From Caldilinea sp. CFX5 (GTDB taxonomy: Bacteria; Chloroflexota; Anaerolineae; Caldilineales; Caldilineaceae): a stretch of 43,172 nucleotides of DNA. The position numbers and the translations under genes are program-made. The notes beneath the pieces were generated by a model, which was not told where the DNA came from, did no database searches, and worked only from the letters and a program-made list of their open reading frames with translations. Location: contig QWII01000086.1 in the NCBI GenBank assembly GCA_021405325.1, positions 1-43,172 of the forward strand, read 5' to 3'. The stretch's first letter is position 1; each line of letters starts with the position of its first letter. Shown piece after piece: positions 25,575-33,066 of this stretch.

Positions 25575-26954
25575 ATGGCAAACTTACGCGGGATGCTCAC
25601 GATTGATGAATTAGCGCAACAGGTGGCGAGCGGCGCCATTGATACGGTGGTGGTTGCCTTTACCGATCTCTATGGCCGGTTGATGGGCAAGCGCTTTGAT
25701 GCGGAATTCTTTGTCAATGATATTCAGGCGCAGGGCACCCACGGCTGCGATTATCTGTTGACGGTCGATATGGAGATGGAGCCGGTGCCGGGCTATCGCT
25801 ATGCCAACTGGGAGCTGGGCTACGGCGACTTTCATCTTGTGCCGGATCTGAATACGTTGCGGGTGGCGAGTTGGCTGGATCGCTCGGCGCTGGTGCTTTG
25901 TGATGTCGAGGATGAGAAGGCGCACGCGCTGGTGCCATACGCGCCCCGTTCGTTGTTACGGCGCCAGATTGAACGGGCGGCGGCCCAGGGTTTTACTACC
26001 AAAGCCGCCTCGGAACTGGAATATTTTATCTTTAACAATTCGTATAAAGCGGCGTCCGAACAGGGCTATCGCGCCCTGGAGCCGGCGGGCTGGTATATTG
26101 AGGATTACCACATTTTGCAAGGAACGCGCGAAGAAGCCTTCAATGCCGCTGCCCGGCGTCATCTGAAAGCGTCGGGTATTCCCGTGGAAAATTCCAAGGG
26201 TGAGTGGGGGCTGGGTCAACATGAACTCAACGTGCGCTACGCCGATGTCCTGACCATGGCCGACCGCCATACGGTTTACAAACAGTGTTTAAAGGAAGTG
26301 GCCGAACAGTTGGGCATGAGCGTCACCTTTATGGCGAAATATGCCGCTGATCAGGCCGGTTCCAGCAGCCACATTCACTTGAGCCTCTGGCAAGGGGAGG
26401 AAAATGCCTTTGCCGGTACAGGTCAATTTGGCCCGGTGCAATGTTCGGACCTGTTCCGCTGGTTCCTGGGCGGTTGGCTCCATCACCTGCCGGAACTCAT
26501 GGTCTTCTACGCTCCAACGATCAACTCCTACAAACGCTACCAAGCCGGCTCCTGGGCGCCGACGCGCATTGCCTGGAGCCATGACAACCGCACCGCCGGT
26601 TTCCGCGTCGTTGGGCATGGGCGCAGCTTGCGCATTGAATCGCGCGTCCCCGGCGCCGATTGCAACCCCTATCTGATCTATGCCGCCGCGCTGGCCTCCG
26701 GTCTCGCTGGCATTGCCAACCAGATCGAACCGCCGCCGGTCTTCAATGGCGACATCTACGCCGCGCAGGATCTGCCTCACGTTCCCAAAACCCTGCGCCA
26801 TGCCACTGATCTCTTTGCCAATAGCGCCTTTGCCAAACAAACCTTTGGCGCCGATGTGGTTGAACACTACACCCACTTCTTCGAGGTTGAACAAGCTGCC
26901 TTTGATAAGGCCGTCACCGACTGGGAACGGAAACGCTATTTTGAGCGAATCTGA
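25575..26954 (+). CDS. Glutamine synthetase family ligase (gamma-glutamyl-amine synthetase type)
   Basis: A 459-residue GS-superfamily protein with N-terminal beta-grasp (VVVAFTDLYGRLMGKRF, 25-41) and the ATP-grasp-like catalytic domain. Motifs in order: SELEYFIF metal-ligand Glu near 155, GEWGLGQHELN near 212-222, SSSHIHLSLW with the metal-binding His, NSYKRY near 319, the HDNRTAGFR segment, and RIESRVPGADCNPYLI near the C-terminus. Together with the length this fits GS-like ligases that join glutamate to an amine (PuuA/IpuC type) better than housekeeping GlnA. AGGAG precedes the ATG. It is the last gene of the operon and ends 8 nt before the stop of the convergent PP2C gene. Confidence 0.85.
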   Translation: MANLRGMLTIDELAQQVASGAIDTVVVAFTDLYGRLMGKRFDAEFFVNDIQAQGTHGCDYLLTVDMEMEPVPGYRYANWELGYGDFHLVPDLNTLRVASWLDRSALVLCDVEDEKAHALVPYAPRSLLRRQIERAAAQGFTTKAASELEYFIFNNSYKAASEQGYRALEPAGWYIEDYHILQGTREEAFNAAARRHLKASGIPVENSKGEWGLGQHELNVRYADVLTMADRHTVYKQCLKEVAEQLGMSVTFMAKYAADQAGSSSHIHLSLWQGEENAFAGTGQFGPVQCSDLFRWFLGGWLHHLPELMVFYAPTINSYKRYQAGSWAPTRIAWSHDNRTAGFRVVGHGRSLRIESRVPGADCNPYLIYAAALASGLAGIANQIEPPPVFNGDIYAAQDLPHVPKTLRHATDLFANSAFAKQTFGADVVEHYTHFFEVEQAAFDKAVTDWERKRYFERI

Positions 26955-26962
26955 CGCTTGAT

Positions 26963-27919
26963 TTACGATGAGTTGAACAGCAGGTAGATGGTGACAATCG
27001 CCAGGATCAGGACGATGCCCAGCAGCAATGGGGTAAAGCGATTGCTGTTGCGATCAGCCGCTTCGTTTGCCTGCCAAGGAAATGGCGCGGACCCGGCTCT
27101 GCCGGCTGCGGTCGCGCTGGCCTCTGCTGCCGGCATTTCGACCGCTAACGCGGTGATGTCATCGATTTCGCCATTGGCTGTGGCGGTTGCCACCAAGGTA
27201 TCGACCACGCTTTGCGGATCGCCCGGGCGATCAATCATGGTCTGGCGGATGAGATCCGCCGGGAGGCGGCGGTAGATGCCGTCCGTGCAGAGCAGCAGTG
27301 CGTCACCCGGCTGGACAAGGAGATATTCTTCCATGTGGTTGGCGCCGGGCGCAATCAGCCCACGGGCAACATTGACCGTATGTTGCCCGCCCAGATAGCG
27401 TTGAAGTTGGTTGCGCCCCGGATGGCGCTGCGCTTCCGCCGCCGTGATCGTACCGGCTTCATAGGCCGCCTGCGCCCAGGTGTGGTCTGCCGTCAGTTGA
27501 TAGAGCTGCCCCGCCCGCAGCAAATAGGCGCGGCTATCCCCCATGTTCATGACATAGAGCTTTTCCCCCGCCAGCGCCGCCAACACAATGGTGGTGCTCA
27601 TGCCCTTCCACTGCGGATTGCGTTTGGCCTCAAAAAGAATCTCTTCATTGGCGTGCAGAATGGCATTGGCCAGCCATTCCGAGAGCGTTTCGCGCGAATC
27701 AGGCCGCTCCGCCAACGCCGCGCCCACGGCATCCACCGCAATGCGACTGGCTTGCGCCCCGCCTTCGGTCGAGGTGACGCCATCGGCCACCAGCGCCACA
27801 TAGACTGTGCGCTGCTGGTCGCGGCGCTCAACGGTAAACCAGCCATAGTGGTCATCATTTTCTTTGCCACGGGCGCCCTGTTGGCTTTGCCAGGCAACTA
27901 GCGGTGTCAATCGAGTCAT
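26963..27919 (-). CDS. PP2C-family Ser/Thr phosphatase with C-terminal membrane anchor
   Basis: A 318-residue phosphatase: ENDDHYG (20-26), VADG with Asp46, GDSRAYL (128-134), CTDGIYR with Asp213 and DDITALA with Asp253/254 give a complete PP2C metal site. Canonical DGMGG is DGVTS here. Residues about 294-315 form a single C-terminal transmembrane helix, so the catalytic domain faces the cytosol at the membrane. It is the last gene of the signalling island and would reverse the two kinases encoded upstream. Start ATG lacks a clear Shine-Dalgarno, and repeats (27920-28081) occupy the upstream gap. Confidence 0.9.
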   Translation of the reverse strand: MTRLTPLVAWQSQQGARGKENDDHYGWFTVERRDQQRTVYVALVADGVTSTEGGAQASRIAVDAVGAALAERPDSRETLSEWLANAILHANEEILFEAKRNPQWKGMSTTIVLAALAGEKLYVMNMGDSRAYLLRAGQLYQLTADHTWAQAAYEAGTITAAEAQRHPGRNQLQRYLGGQHTVNVARGLIAPGANHMEEYLLVQPGDALLLCTDGIYRRLPADLIRQTMIDRPGDPQSVVDTLVATATANGEIDDITALAVEMPAAEASATAAGRAGSAPFPWQANEAADRNSNRFTPLLLGIVLILAIVTIYLLFNSS

Positions 27920-28081
27920 AAGTCATGTAGTCCAGGGTCGCGTAGTCCAGAGTCGTGTGGTCCAGAGTCGTGTGGTCCAGAGTCCAGAGTCCTGTTGTTC
28001 AGGGTTGTGTCGTCAGGCAGGGTTTGGGCTTATACGCTACATGACTCTGGACTTTGGCCTCTGGACTTTGGCCTACGCGAC
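27920..28081. repeat. Cluster of GTCCAGAGTC direct and inverted repeats
   Basis: The gap between the kinase and phosphatase genes contains several copies of GTCCAGAGTCGTGTG-like units (27930-27990) and inverted copies (GACTCTGGAC near 28043, CTGGACTTTGG twice). Outer arms GTCGCGTAG (27937-27945) and CTACGCGAC (28073-28081) can pair. A related GTCGCGTAGTCCAG copy lies at about 40566-40579 before the other kinase. Confidence 0.7.
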
Positions 28082-28085
28082 TTTC

Positions 28086-30020
28086 TTACGGTTGATAGGT
28101 ATAATGGCGCGTTTCACCGACATCCTGCAAAATGGTCCTGGGTGATGCACAGGAGACAAAGCGGACGCCCCACTCAAAGCCTTGCGGACTGCGGGCCAGG
28201 GTGCGTAGCAGTGGGTCAGGGCTTTCCTGCAATTTGCTGAAATTAATGATGCCACTGGTTGCACGACCGGCGCCAACCGGGGAGCGTTTGTCATGCGCTT
28301 TCGCCGGATCCCAGAAGACCAGTTCGTAACAGTGGTCGGCGGCAAGGGGCGCGCCGGTGGCTGTCCAGGTAAATTCTACCCGTTCTTGGGCGGCCACCAG
28401 ATTCGCCGCCGGTTGGCGCAGGCGAATGGTGGCAAAGGGAACGGCTGTTGGTTGCGCCGTTGGTTGTAATGGTCGCGTTGCTGTGGGCAAAGGCTGCGTT
28501 GGGGTCGGCGGCACGAGGGTTGCCGTTGCGGTTGGTGTTGGCGCCGGCTGGGTGGGCGTTGCGGTCGCCGTCGGCAGTGATGTTGGGGTGAAGTGCACCA
28601 GGGTGGGGATGACAGCCGGCGCGGCGGGCAAGGGCGCCAGGGTGGGCGGCGGCAACGTTGCCGTGGCTTCGACCACCTGTTGCCGCGCCGTTGTGTTGGT
28701 CGCGATTGGCGCGGCCGTAGCTGACGGCGCCACGGCGACCAGCACAATTGGCGCGCCGGCGGGCGTTGTCATGGGGCTATCGGTTGCCTGATCGTTCAGC
28801 AACGTCAGCAACAACACCAGACCGAGCAGGACGAGCAGCGCAATACCGACCCACCGTCCCACTGCCGAGAGTACACCCAGCGCGGGCAGGAAAGAAGCTT
28901 TGCCGCCGATCGCCAGGCTGGGTTGGCGCGTTTCACTCAGCGGGGGTGTTGTCGGCAGGAAAGCGAAAACGTGCGCATCCACGGCAGAACTTGCCGACAT
29001 TTCATGCTGGTCGTGCTGCGCCGGTGGAACGGTCAGGGGGCGGCCAGGTATGCTGACGCCCATGCGGGTCAGCAGCTCCGCCAAATTGGCGGCCAATTCG
29101 ACGGCGGTCGGGCGTTGTGGCGGATCGGGCGCCAGGGTTTGGGTCAAAAGCCGTTGCAGATCGCTAACGAGTTGTTGCCAGGCAGCGTCGGCCTGAACTG
29201 CTTCCCCGTGAAGCAGGGCGAAGACGCTGTCACGGTAGTCGATACAATCCTGATAGGTGTGTTGGCGCCGGCGGGGGAGTCGCCCCGAAAGCAGGTAACA
29301 GCCGATCAGCCCCAAGGCGTAGAGATCCCAACTCGGATCGACCGGCAACGGCGCCTTTGCCGCGGCTGCCTGTAACTCCGGCGCCATCCAGAGGAGCGAG
29401 CCGGAGACAAGCTTGGGTTCACCTGTGCGCGCCGCAATGCCAAAGTCGATCAGCACCGGTTGGAGTTCACCGGGAATGGGATTGGGTGGCGGCGGGGTGC
29501 GAAAGAGAATGTTTTCCGGTTTGAGATCACGATGAACACAGTCGTGGGCGTGCAGATAGGCCAGCGTCTGCGCCAACTCATAGGTCAAGGCCAGCGCCAG
29601 GTCAACCGGCAGCGGCTGTTTACCGACCAGGGCGTCGAGCGTGCCGCCGGCCAGATATTCGGTGATCAAAAAATCGGGGGCGCCGGGCCAGTCGGGCAGG
29701 GTGGCGACAAAGGTGGGCGGCGTCCATCCGGTGTGGGCATCAGCCTGACCACGGCGGCGAATCGGTTGCAGTTGCGCCAGGCCGGGGTGGTCGCGCATCT
29801 GTTGCAACCAGGCCGCCGTGTTGCGGATGGCCCGCCGATTGGTCTCGGCCCGCGTCGGTTGTTGCACGCAAGCAATTTTGAAGACAACGGTCTGCCCCTG
29901 GCGATCGGTCGCCAGCAAAATTTCTGACATCTTGCTGCCGGTCGGCAGCAGAGCCTGAACCTGGTAGTCCAGGTCGCCCAACGCCGGCAGGGGGAGGGCG
30001 TTAGGGCTATGACTCGGCAA
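28086..30020 (-). CDS. Membrane Ser/Thr protein kinase with extracytoplasmic C-terminal domain
   Basis: A 644-residue Hanks-type kinase. The nucleotide loop is non-canonical (LPTGSKMSE); the ATP lysine is Lys48, the catalytic loop is HRDLKPEN with Asp165, then IDFG (191-194) and the APE motif (213-215). One transmembrane helix lies at about 389-408, followed by a Pro/Thr-rich stretch (about 415-535) and a beta-rich extracytoplasmic domain of about 105 residues with a Cys pair, which I do not recognise. The start is TTG overlapping the last 14 nt of the VWA/FHA gene, with GAGGTGA just upstream: translational coupling. It probably phosphorylates the FHA partner encoded with it. Confidence 0.88.
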   Translation of the reverse strand: MPSHSPNALPLPALGDLDYQVQALLPTGSKMSEILLATDRQGQTVVFKIACVQQPTRAETNRRAIRNTAAWLQQMRDHPGLAQLQPIRRRGQADAHTGWTPPTFVATLPDWPGAPDFLITEYLAGGTLDALVGKQPLPVDLALALTYELAQTLAYLHAHDCVHRDLKPENILFRTPPPPNPIPGELQPVLIDFGIAARTGEPKLVSGSLLWMAPELQAAAAKAPLPVDPSWDLYALGLIGCYLLSGRLPRRRQHTYQDCIDYRDSVFALLHGEAVQADAAWQQLVSDLQRLLTQTLAPDPPQRPTAVELAANLAELLTRMGVSIPGRPLTVPPAQHDQHEMSASSAVDAHVFAFLPTTPPLSETRQPSLAIGGKASFLPALGVLSAVGRWVGIALLVLLGLVLLLTLLNDQATDSPMTTPAGAPIVLVAVAPSATAAPIATNTTARQQVVEATATLPPPTLAPLPAAPAVIPTLVHFTPTSLPTATATPTQPAPTPTATATLVPPTPTQPLPTATRPLQPTAQPTAVPFATIRLRQPAANLVAAQERVEFTWTATGAPLAADHCYELVFWDPAKAHDKRSPVGAGRATSGIINFSKLQESPDPLLRTLARSPQGFEWGVRFVSCASPRTILQDVGETRHYTYQP

Positions 30021-31953
30021 TGGTCACCTCATCTTCACCATGCAGGCGGAATTCATAGACAACTTGGCCGAAGCTGATCAGATCATTGTGGCGCAGGAGC
30101 AGCTCTTCGCCGGCATTCAACCGCTTCCAGTTCAAGAAGGTGCCGGAGGTGCTGCCGTTATCCCGCAGGTAGAGCCGCCCGCTGCGCTGGACAATGACGG
30201 CATGTTCGCGCGAGATGCTCTTGTCGTTGATCACCACCGTGTTGTGCTTGCTGTGGCGTCCGATATGGATCTGGCGCACCTCGCCGGGGGCGGGACTGAG
30301 ACCGTAGATCGGCAACTCTTTGGGCAAGTTGGGGTCGCTCGTGGCCCGCACCAGGTAGCCGATCACCGGCTGTTCGATCTCCTGCGCCCGGTAGGTGGCC
30401 TCTTCATCTTCCATACGCAGCGGGCGGATAGTCGCTTCATTCTCATCCTCTTCCTGGTAAAGGCTGCCCGTTTGCACCGGCGGGCGGGCTGCGGGGCGCG
30501 CCGGTGGGCGCACCGGTGGCGTCACTCTGGCCGGCGGGGGGGCTTTGGGCGCCGTTTCCACTCTGGGCGGCGCTTCCATGGTGTAGCCTGAGCCACCCTG
30601 TCCCTGCTCTTCATGCAGGTCAAAGCGATTGGGCGCCAGCGCGCGCGAATGATCCCCCAAGGTGAAGCGGGGATCGATGGCTTCCGCCGGGTAGCCGAGC
30701 GCCGGCTCCCCATGCTGCCGCCCGGCGTTGCGCTGCTGACGACGTTCCCGCATTTCGGTGTAAACAAAATAGCCAATCAACAGGAAGAGAACGGGCAAGC
30801 TCCACTGCAGTAACACACGAGGGATTGCCAGTTGCAACCCTGGAATGACGATAGCACCAGGCGTTTGGTCGGTTGTCGAGGCAGCGTCGGCTGCGCTCTG
30901 GGCCGGGGCGGCAGCCGGTTGGCGATTGGCGACCGGCGCCTGGACTTCGGAACGGGTTAAGACGGTTTGCGCCGCCGGCGCTGCCGGTGCATTCACCGGC
31001 GCCGTCGGTAAATTGGCAAAGACGGCAGGGTCCGCCGTGGCGCTTACGACAGCGCCGGTGGGCAGTTCTAAACGCACTTCAAGATTTTGCGGGGTTGCGA
31101 CGGTGGCGGCAAAGGTCAACACCCGGCGCTGGTGATCGGCGGCCAGGCGCGCCCAGAGTGGCGGCAGGACGCTGGGACTTTCTAAGACAACAAATTCACC
31201 GCCGGTTGCCTGGGCTAGTTGGGCCAGAGGCGTGGCCGCCGCGTTGTTTGCGCCATTGGTCAAGGCAATCACATGGATGCGCACCGCCAGTTCGTTGGCG
31301 ACGGCGGCCACCTCTTCCACCGCTAGATCGGCGGCGCCGGCCGAGACGAGCAGCAGAGAACGGGGCGTCGTGGTCGCCGCCGCGCCGTTGGTAAATTGTT
31401 GCAGCGCGCTGAGCAAGGTCGCCGCACGGAGCGGGGTATCCTGCACAGGCGCCGGCGGGTTTTGGACGATTTGGTTAAAGATCAGGTTTGGTTCCTGCGT
31501 CCATTCCTGTACGCTCTGCAAGCCGGTCGGCAGCAAATGATAGGCGGCCAGCCAATCCTGGTTGCGCAGTAGAATGCCGTTTTCGATAGGATCCAGCAGG
31601 GCGCCGGTCAACTGGGTGTAGCGATTTTCACCGGCTGTTGCCAGATTATTGGGGTCAATCGCAACCATGAAGGCAATCCCCTGTTGGATCGTCGCCTCAG
31701 AAAGGATGGTCTGTTCGGCGCCGTCGACGAGGAGTTTAAGGGGCGCCGTGGCCCGCACTTCCGGCCAGGTGGCGCCATCAACGGTCACTTTGACGGTGGG
31801 AAATTGCGTGGTTTCAACGCTGCCAATGGTCAGGGGCGCTTCGTCTGCCGCCTGCGCCTGGGCGCGCTGGGGAAGCCAGCCAACAAAGAGCAACGTGATG
31901 AGTACCAGTACGGTAAACGTGCGAATGATTGGCCGACGCATACGCTTGTTCAT
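30007..31953 (-). CDS. Membrane protein with VWA-like extracytoplasmic domain and cytosolic FHA domain
   Basis: A 648-residue protein. Signal sequence/anchor at 1-35, an extracytoplasmic VWA-like domain (about 90-300) without a canonical DxSxS metal site (AIDPNN instead), an Ala/Pro-rich linker, one transmembrane helix (383-399), a Pro-rich cytosolic linker and a C-terminal FHA domain (about 558-638: GR at 565-566, SREH 581-584, DNGS 598-601). Thr508 (NEATIRP) and Thr520 (EEATYRA) lie in acidic context before the FHA domain, recalling GarA/OdhI phospho-switches. ATG at 31953 is chosen because GGGGA lies 8 nt upstream; a GTG at 31968 is also in frame. It is coupled to the downstream kinase. 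Likely role: surface sensor or scaffold recruiting phosphorylated partners. Confidence 0.8.
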   Translation of the reverse strand: MNKRMRRPIIRTFTVLVLITLLFVGWLPQRAQAQAADEAPLTIGSVETTQFPTVKVTVDGATWPEVRATAPLKLLVDGAEQTILSEATIQQGIAFMVAIDPNNLATAGENRYTQLTGALLDPIENGILLRNQDWLAAYHLLPTGLQSVQEWTQEPNLIFNQIVQNPPAPVQDTPLRAATLLSALQQFTNGAAATTTPRSLLLVSAGAADLAVEEVAAVANELAVRIHVIALTNGANNAAATPLAQLAQATGGEFVVLESPSVLPPLWARLAADHQRRVLTFAATVATPQNLEVRLELPTGAVVSATADPAVFANLPTAPVNAPAAPAAQTVLTRSEVQAPVANRQPAAAPAQSAADAASTTDQTPGAIVIPGLQLAIPRVLLQWSLPVLFLLIGYFVYTEMRERRQQRNAGRQHGEPALGYPAEAIDPRFTLGDHSRALAPNRFDLHEEQGQGGSGYTMEAPPRVETAPKAPPPARVTPPVRPPARPAARPPVQTGSLYQEEDENEATIRPLRMEDEEATYRAQEIEQPVIGYLVRATSDPNLPKELPIYGLSPAPGEVRQIHIGRHSKHNTVVINDKSISREHAVIVQRSGRLYLRDNGSTSGTFLNWKRLNAGEELLLRHNDLISFGQVVYEFRLHGEDEVTIAES

Positions 31954-32086
31954 AAATAATTTCCCCACTTTGCCAGCATAACTCTGTACCGGAGCGATCC
32001 CGGTTGTACCACGCCCTGATTACCGATCAGTTTACACCTTGCTCATTGCGAAATCTTGTCGCGCATCTGGCAAAAGCGCTGCACTT

Positions 32087-32166
32087 TCTATCAACTTAGT
32101 CGAATTTTCTATCAAACCCGGCGGCTGTAAGGTGGAATCTATCATTTTGCTCGCCCAATCTATCAA
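32087..32166. promoter_or_regulatory. Four phased TCTATCA(A/T) sites: operator-like array
   Basis: TCTATCAA occurs at 32087, 32108 and 32159 and TCTATCAT at 32138, giving centre spacings of 21, 30 and 21 bp, all near whole helical turns. The array lies about 130-215 bp upstream of the VWA/FHA gene start (minus strand) and just after the FHA-winged-helix regulator gene. Confidence 0.5.
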
Positions 32167-32177
32167 AACCTTCAAAT

Positions 32178-32212
32178 CGGCTCACAGCCGGTCACGGACC
32201 GGCTGTGAGCCG
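32178..32212. terminator. 16-bp GC-rich hairpin after the FHA-winged-helix gene
   Basis: Arms 32178-32193 and 32197-32212 are perfectly complementary with a 3-nt loop. The hairpin lies 22 nt past the stop of the regulator gene on the minus strand and is followed in that direction by a moderately T-rich stretch, so it probably terminates that transcript. Confidence 0.65.
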
Positions 32213-32234
32213 TGTGTCACCGCTAAACCGCACA

Positions 32235-33029
32235 TTACGCCAAACCCTGTTTGTTAAACTTATAACCGCCTTCCCGGTCGCCCCATTTGCGTACAGTTTC
32301 GATATATTCGTGGTCGGGGTCAACCACCAGCAAGCGTTCGCGTAGTCGTTTGGCAATGTTGAAGATGGCGTCGCGCTGGCGCTTTTCATCTTCGGCATTG
32401 GTCGGCGCATAGTCCCAGATGCTTTGGGTGATTTCGATGTGCGAGGCGTGACCAGGGTAGCGCTCCATGAGGAGATTGAGGAACTTATATTCGTTGTTGG
32501 AAAGTTTGAAGGCTTCGCTTTCAGCGCCCTGCACCCAGACCATGCGGTCGCTATGGGACAGGTTTAAGCCAAAGATGGTGCTGGTTTCGGGCGCAACAAA
32601 GGTGGCGCCAAAATCGGTGAATTGGATGTGAAAGACGCCGGCCAGTTGCAATTCACCGCTCCCGCGCAGGCGATATTCTTTGGTATTCTCCAGCGCTTTG
32701 CCGTTGAGGCTGGTGCCGTTGGCGCTGCCGAGATCCTGAGCATGGTAGGAACCATCCGGCCCGGCGACAATCCTGAGGTGGCTGCGCGAGATTTTGGGAC
32801 TGTCGATAAAGAGATCGTTGTGGACGCTGCGTCCCAAGCCAAACTCTTCGTTGTTGATATAAAAGCTGAGACCCGGCTCCACCTTGATGTGCCCTTCCAC
32901 CGTCGCCACCTGGCGCGTGCGCGCCGGGTCACGATCGACAAATTCGACACTGGCCGGTCGCACGCCCACCAGGATATTGGGCGCGACATAGGTCATACAG
33001 AGTTCCAAACGATCAGGCCGCTGCGCCAT
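32235..33029 (-). CDS. FHA domain-winged helix transcriptional regulator
   Basis: A 264-residue cytosolic protein. The FHA domain spans about 48-145 with GR (66-67), SRSH (81-84) and GSANGT (101-106), the phosphothreonine-reading residues. A C-terminal OmpR/PhoB-type winged helix (about 173-258) has the KLSNNEYKFLNLLMERYPG recognition layout and ends in GGYKF. Start at 33029 is fixed by AGGAAAGGAA upstream; the frame extends further but overlaps the preceding gene. It couples phospho-Thr recognition to DNA binding and is the likely transcriptional output of the island's kinases. The phased TCTATCAA sites just downstream are a plausible target, by inference only. Confidence 0.85.
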   Translation of the reverse strand: MAQRPDRLELCMTYVAPNILVGVRPASVEFVDRDPARTRQVATVEGHIKVEPGLSFYINNEEFGLGRSVHNDLFIDSPKISRSHLRIVAGPDGSYHAQDLGSANGTSLNGKALENTKEYRLRGSGELQLAGVFHIQFTDFGATFVAPETSTIFGLNLSHSDRMVWVQGAESEAFKLSNNEYKFLNLLMERYPGHASHIEITQSIWDYAPTNAEDEKRQRDAIFNIAKRLRERLLVVDPDHEYIETVRKWGDREGGYKFNKQGLA

Positions 33030-33066
33030 AATAGTTCCTTTCCTGGTAATAAAGACTAACCATAAC

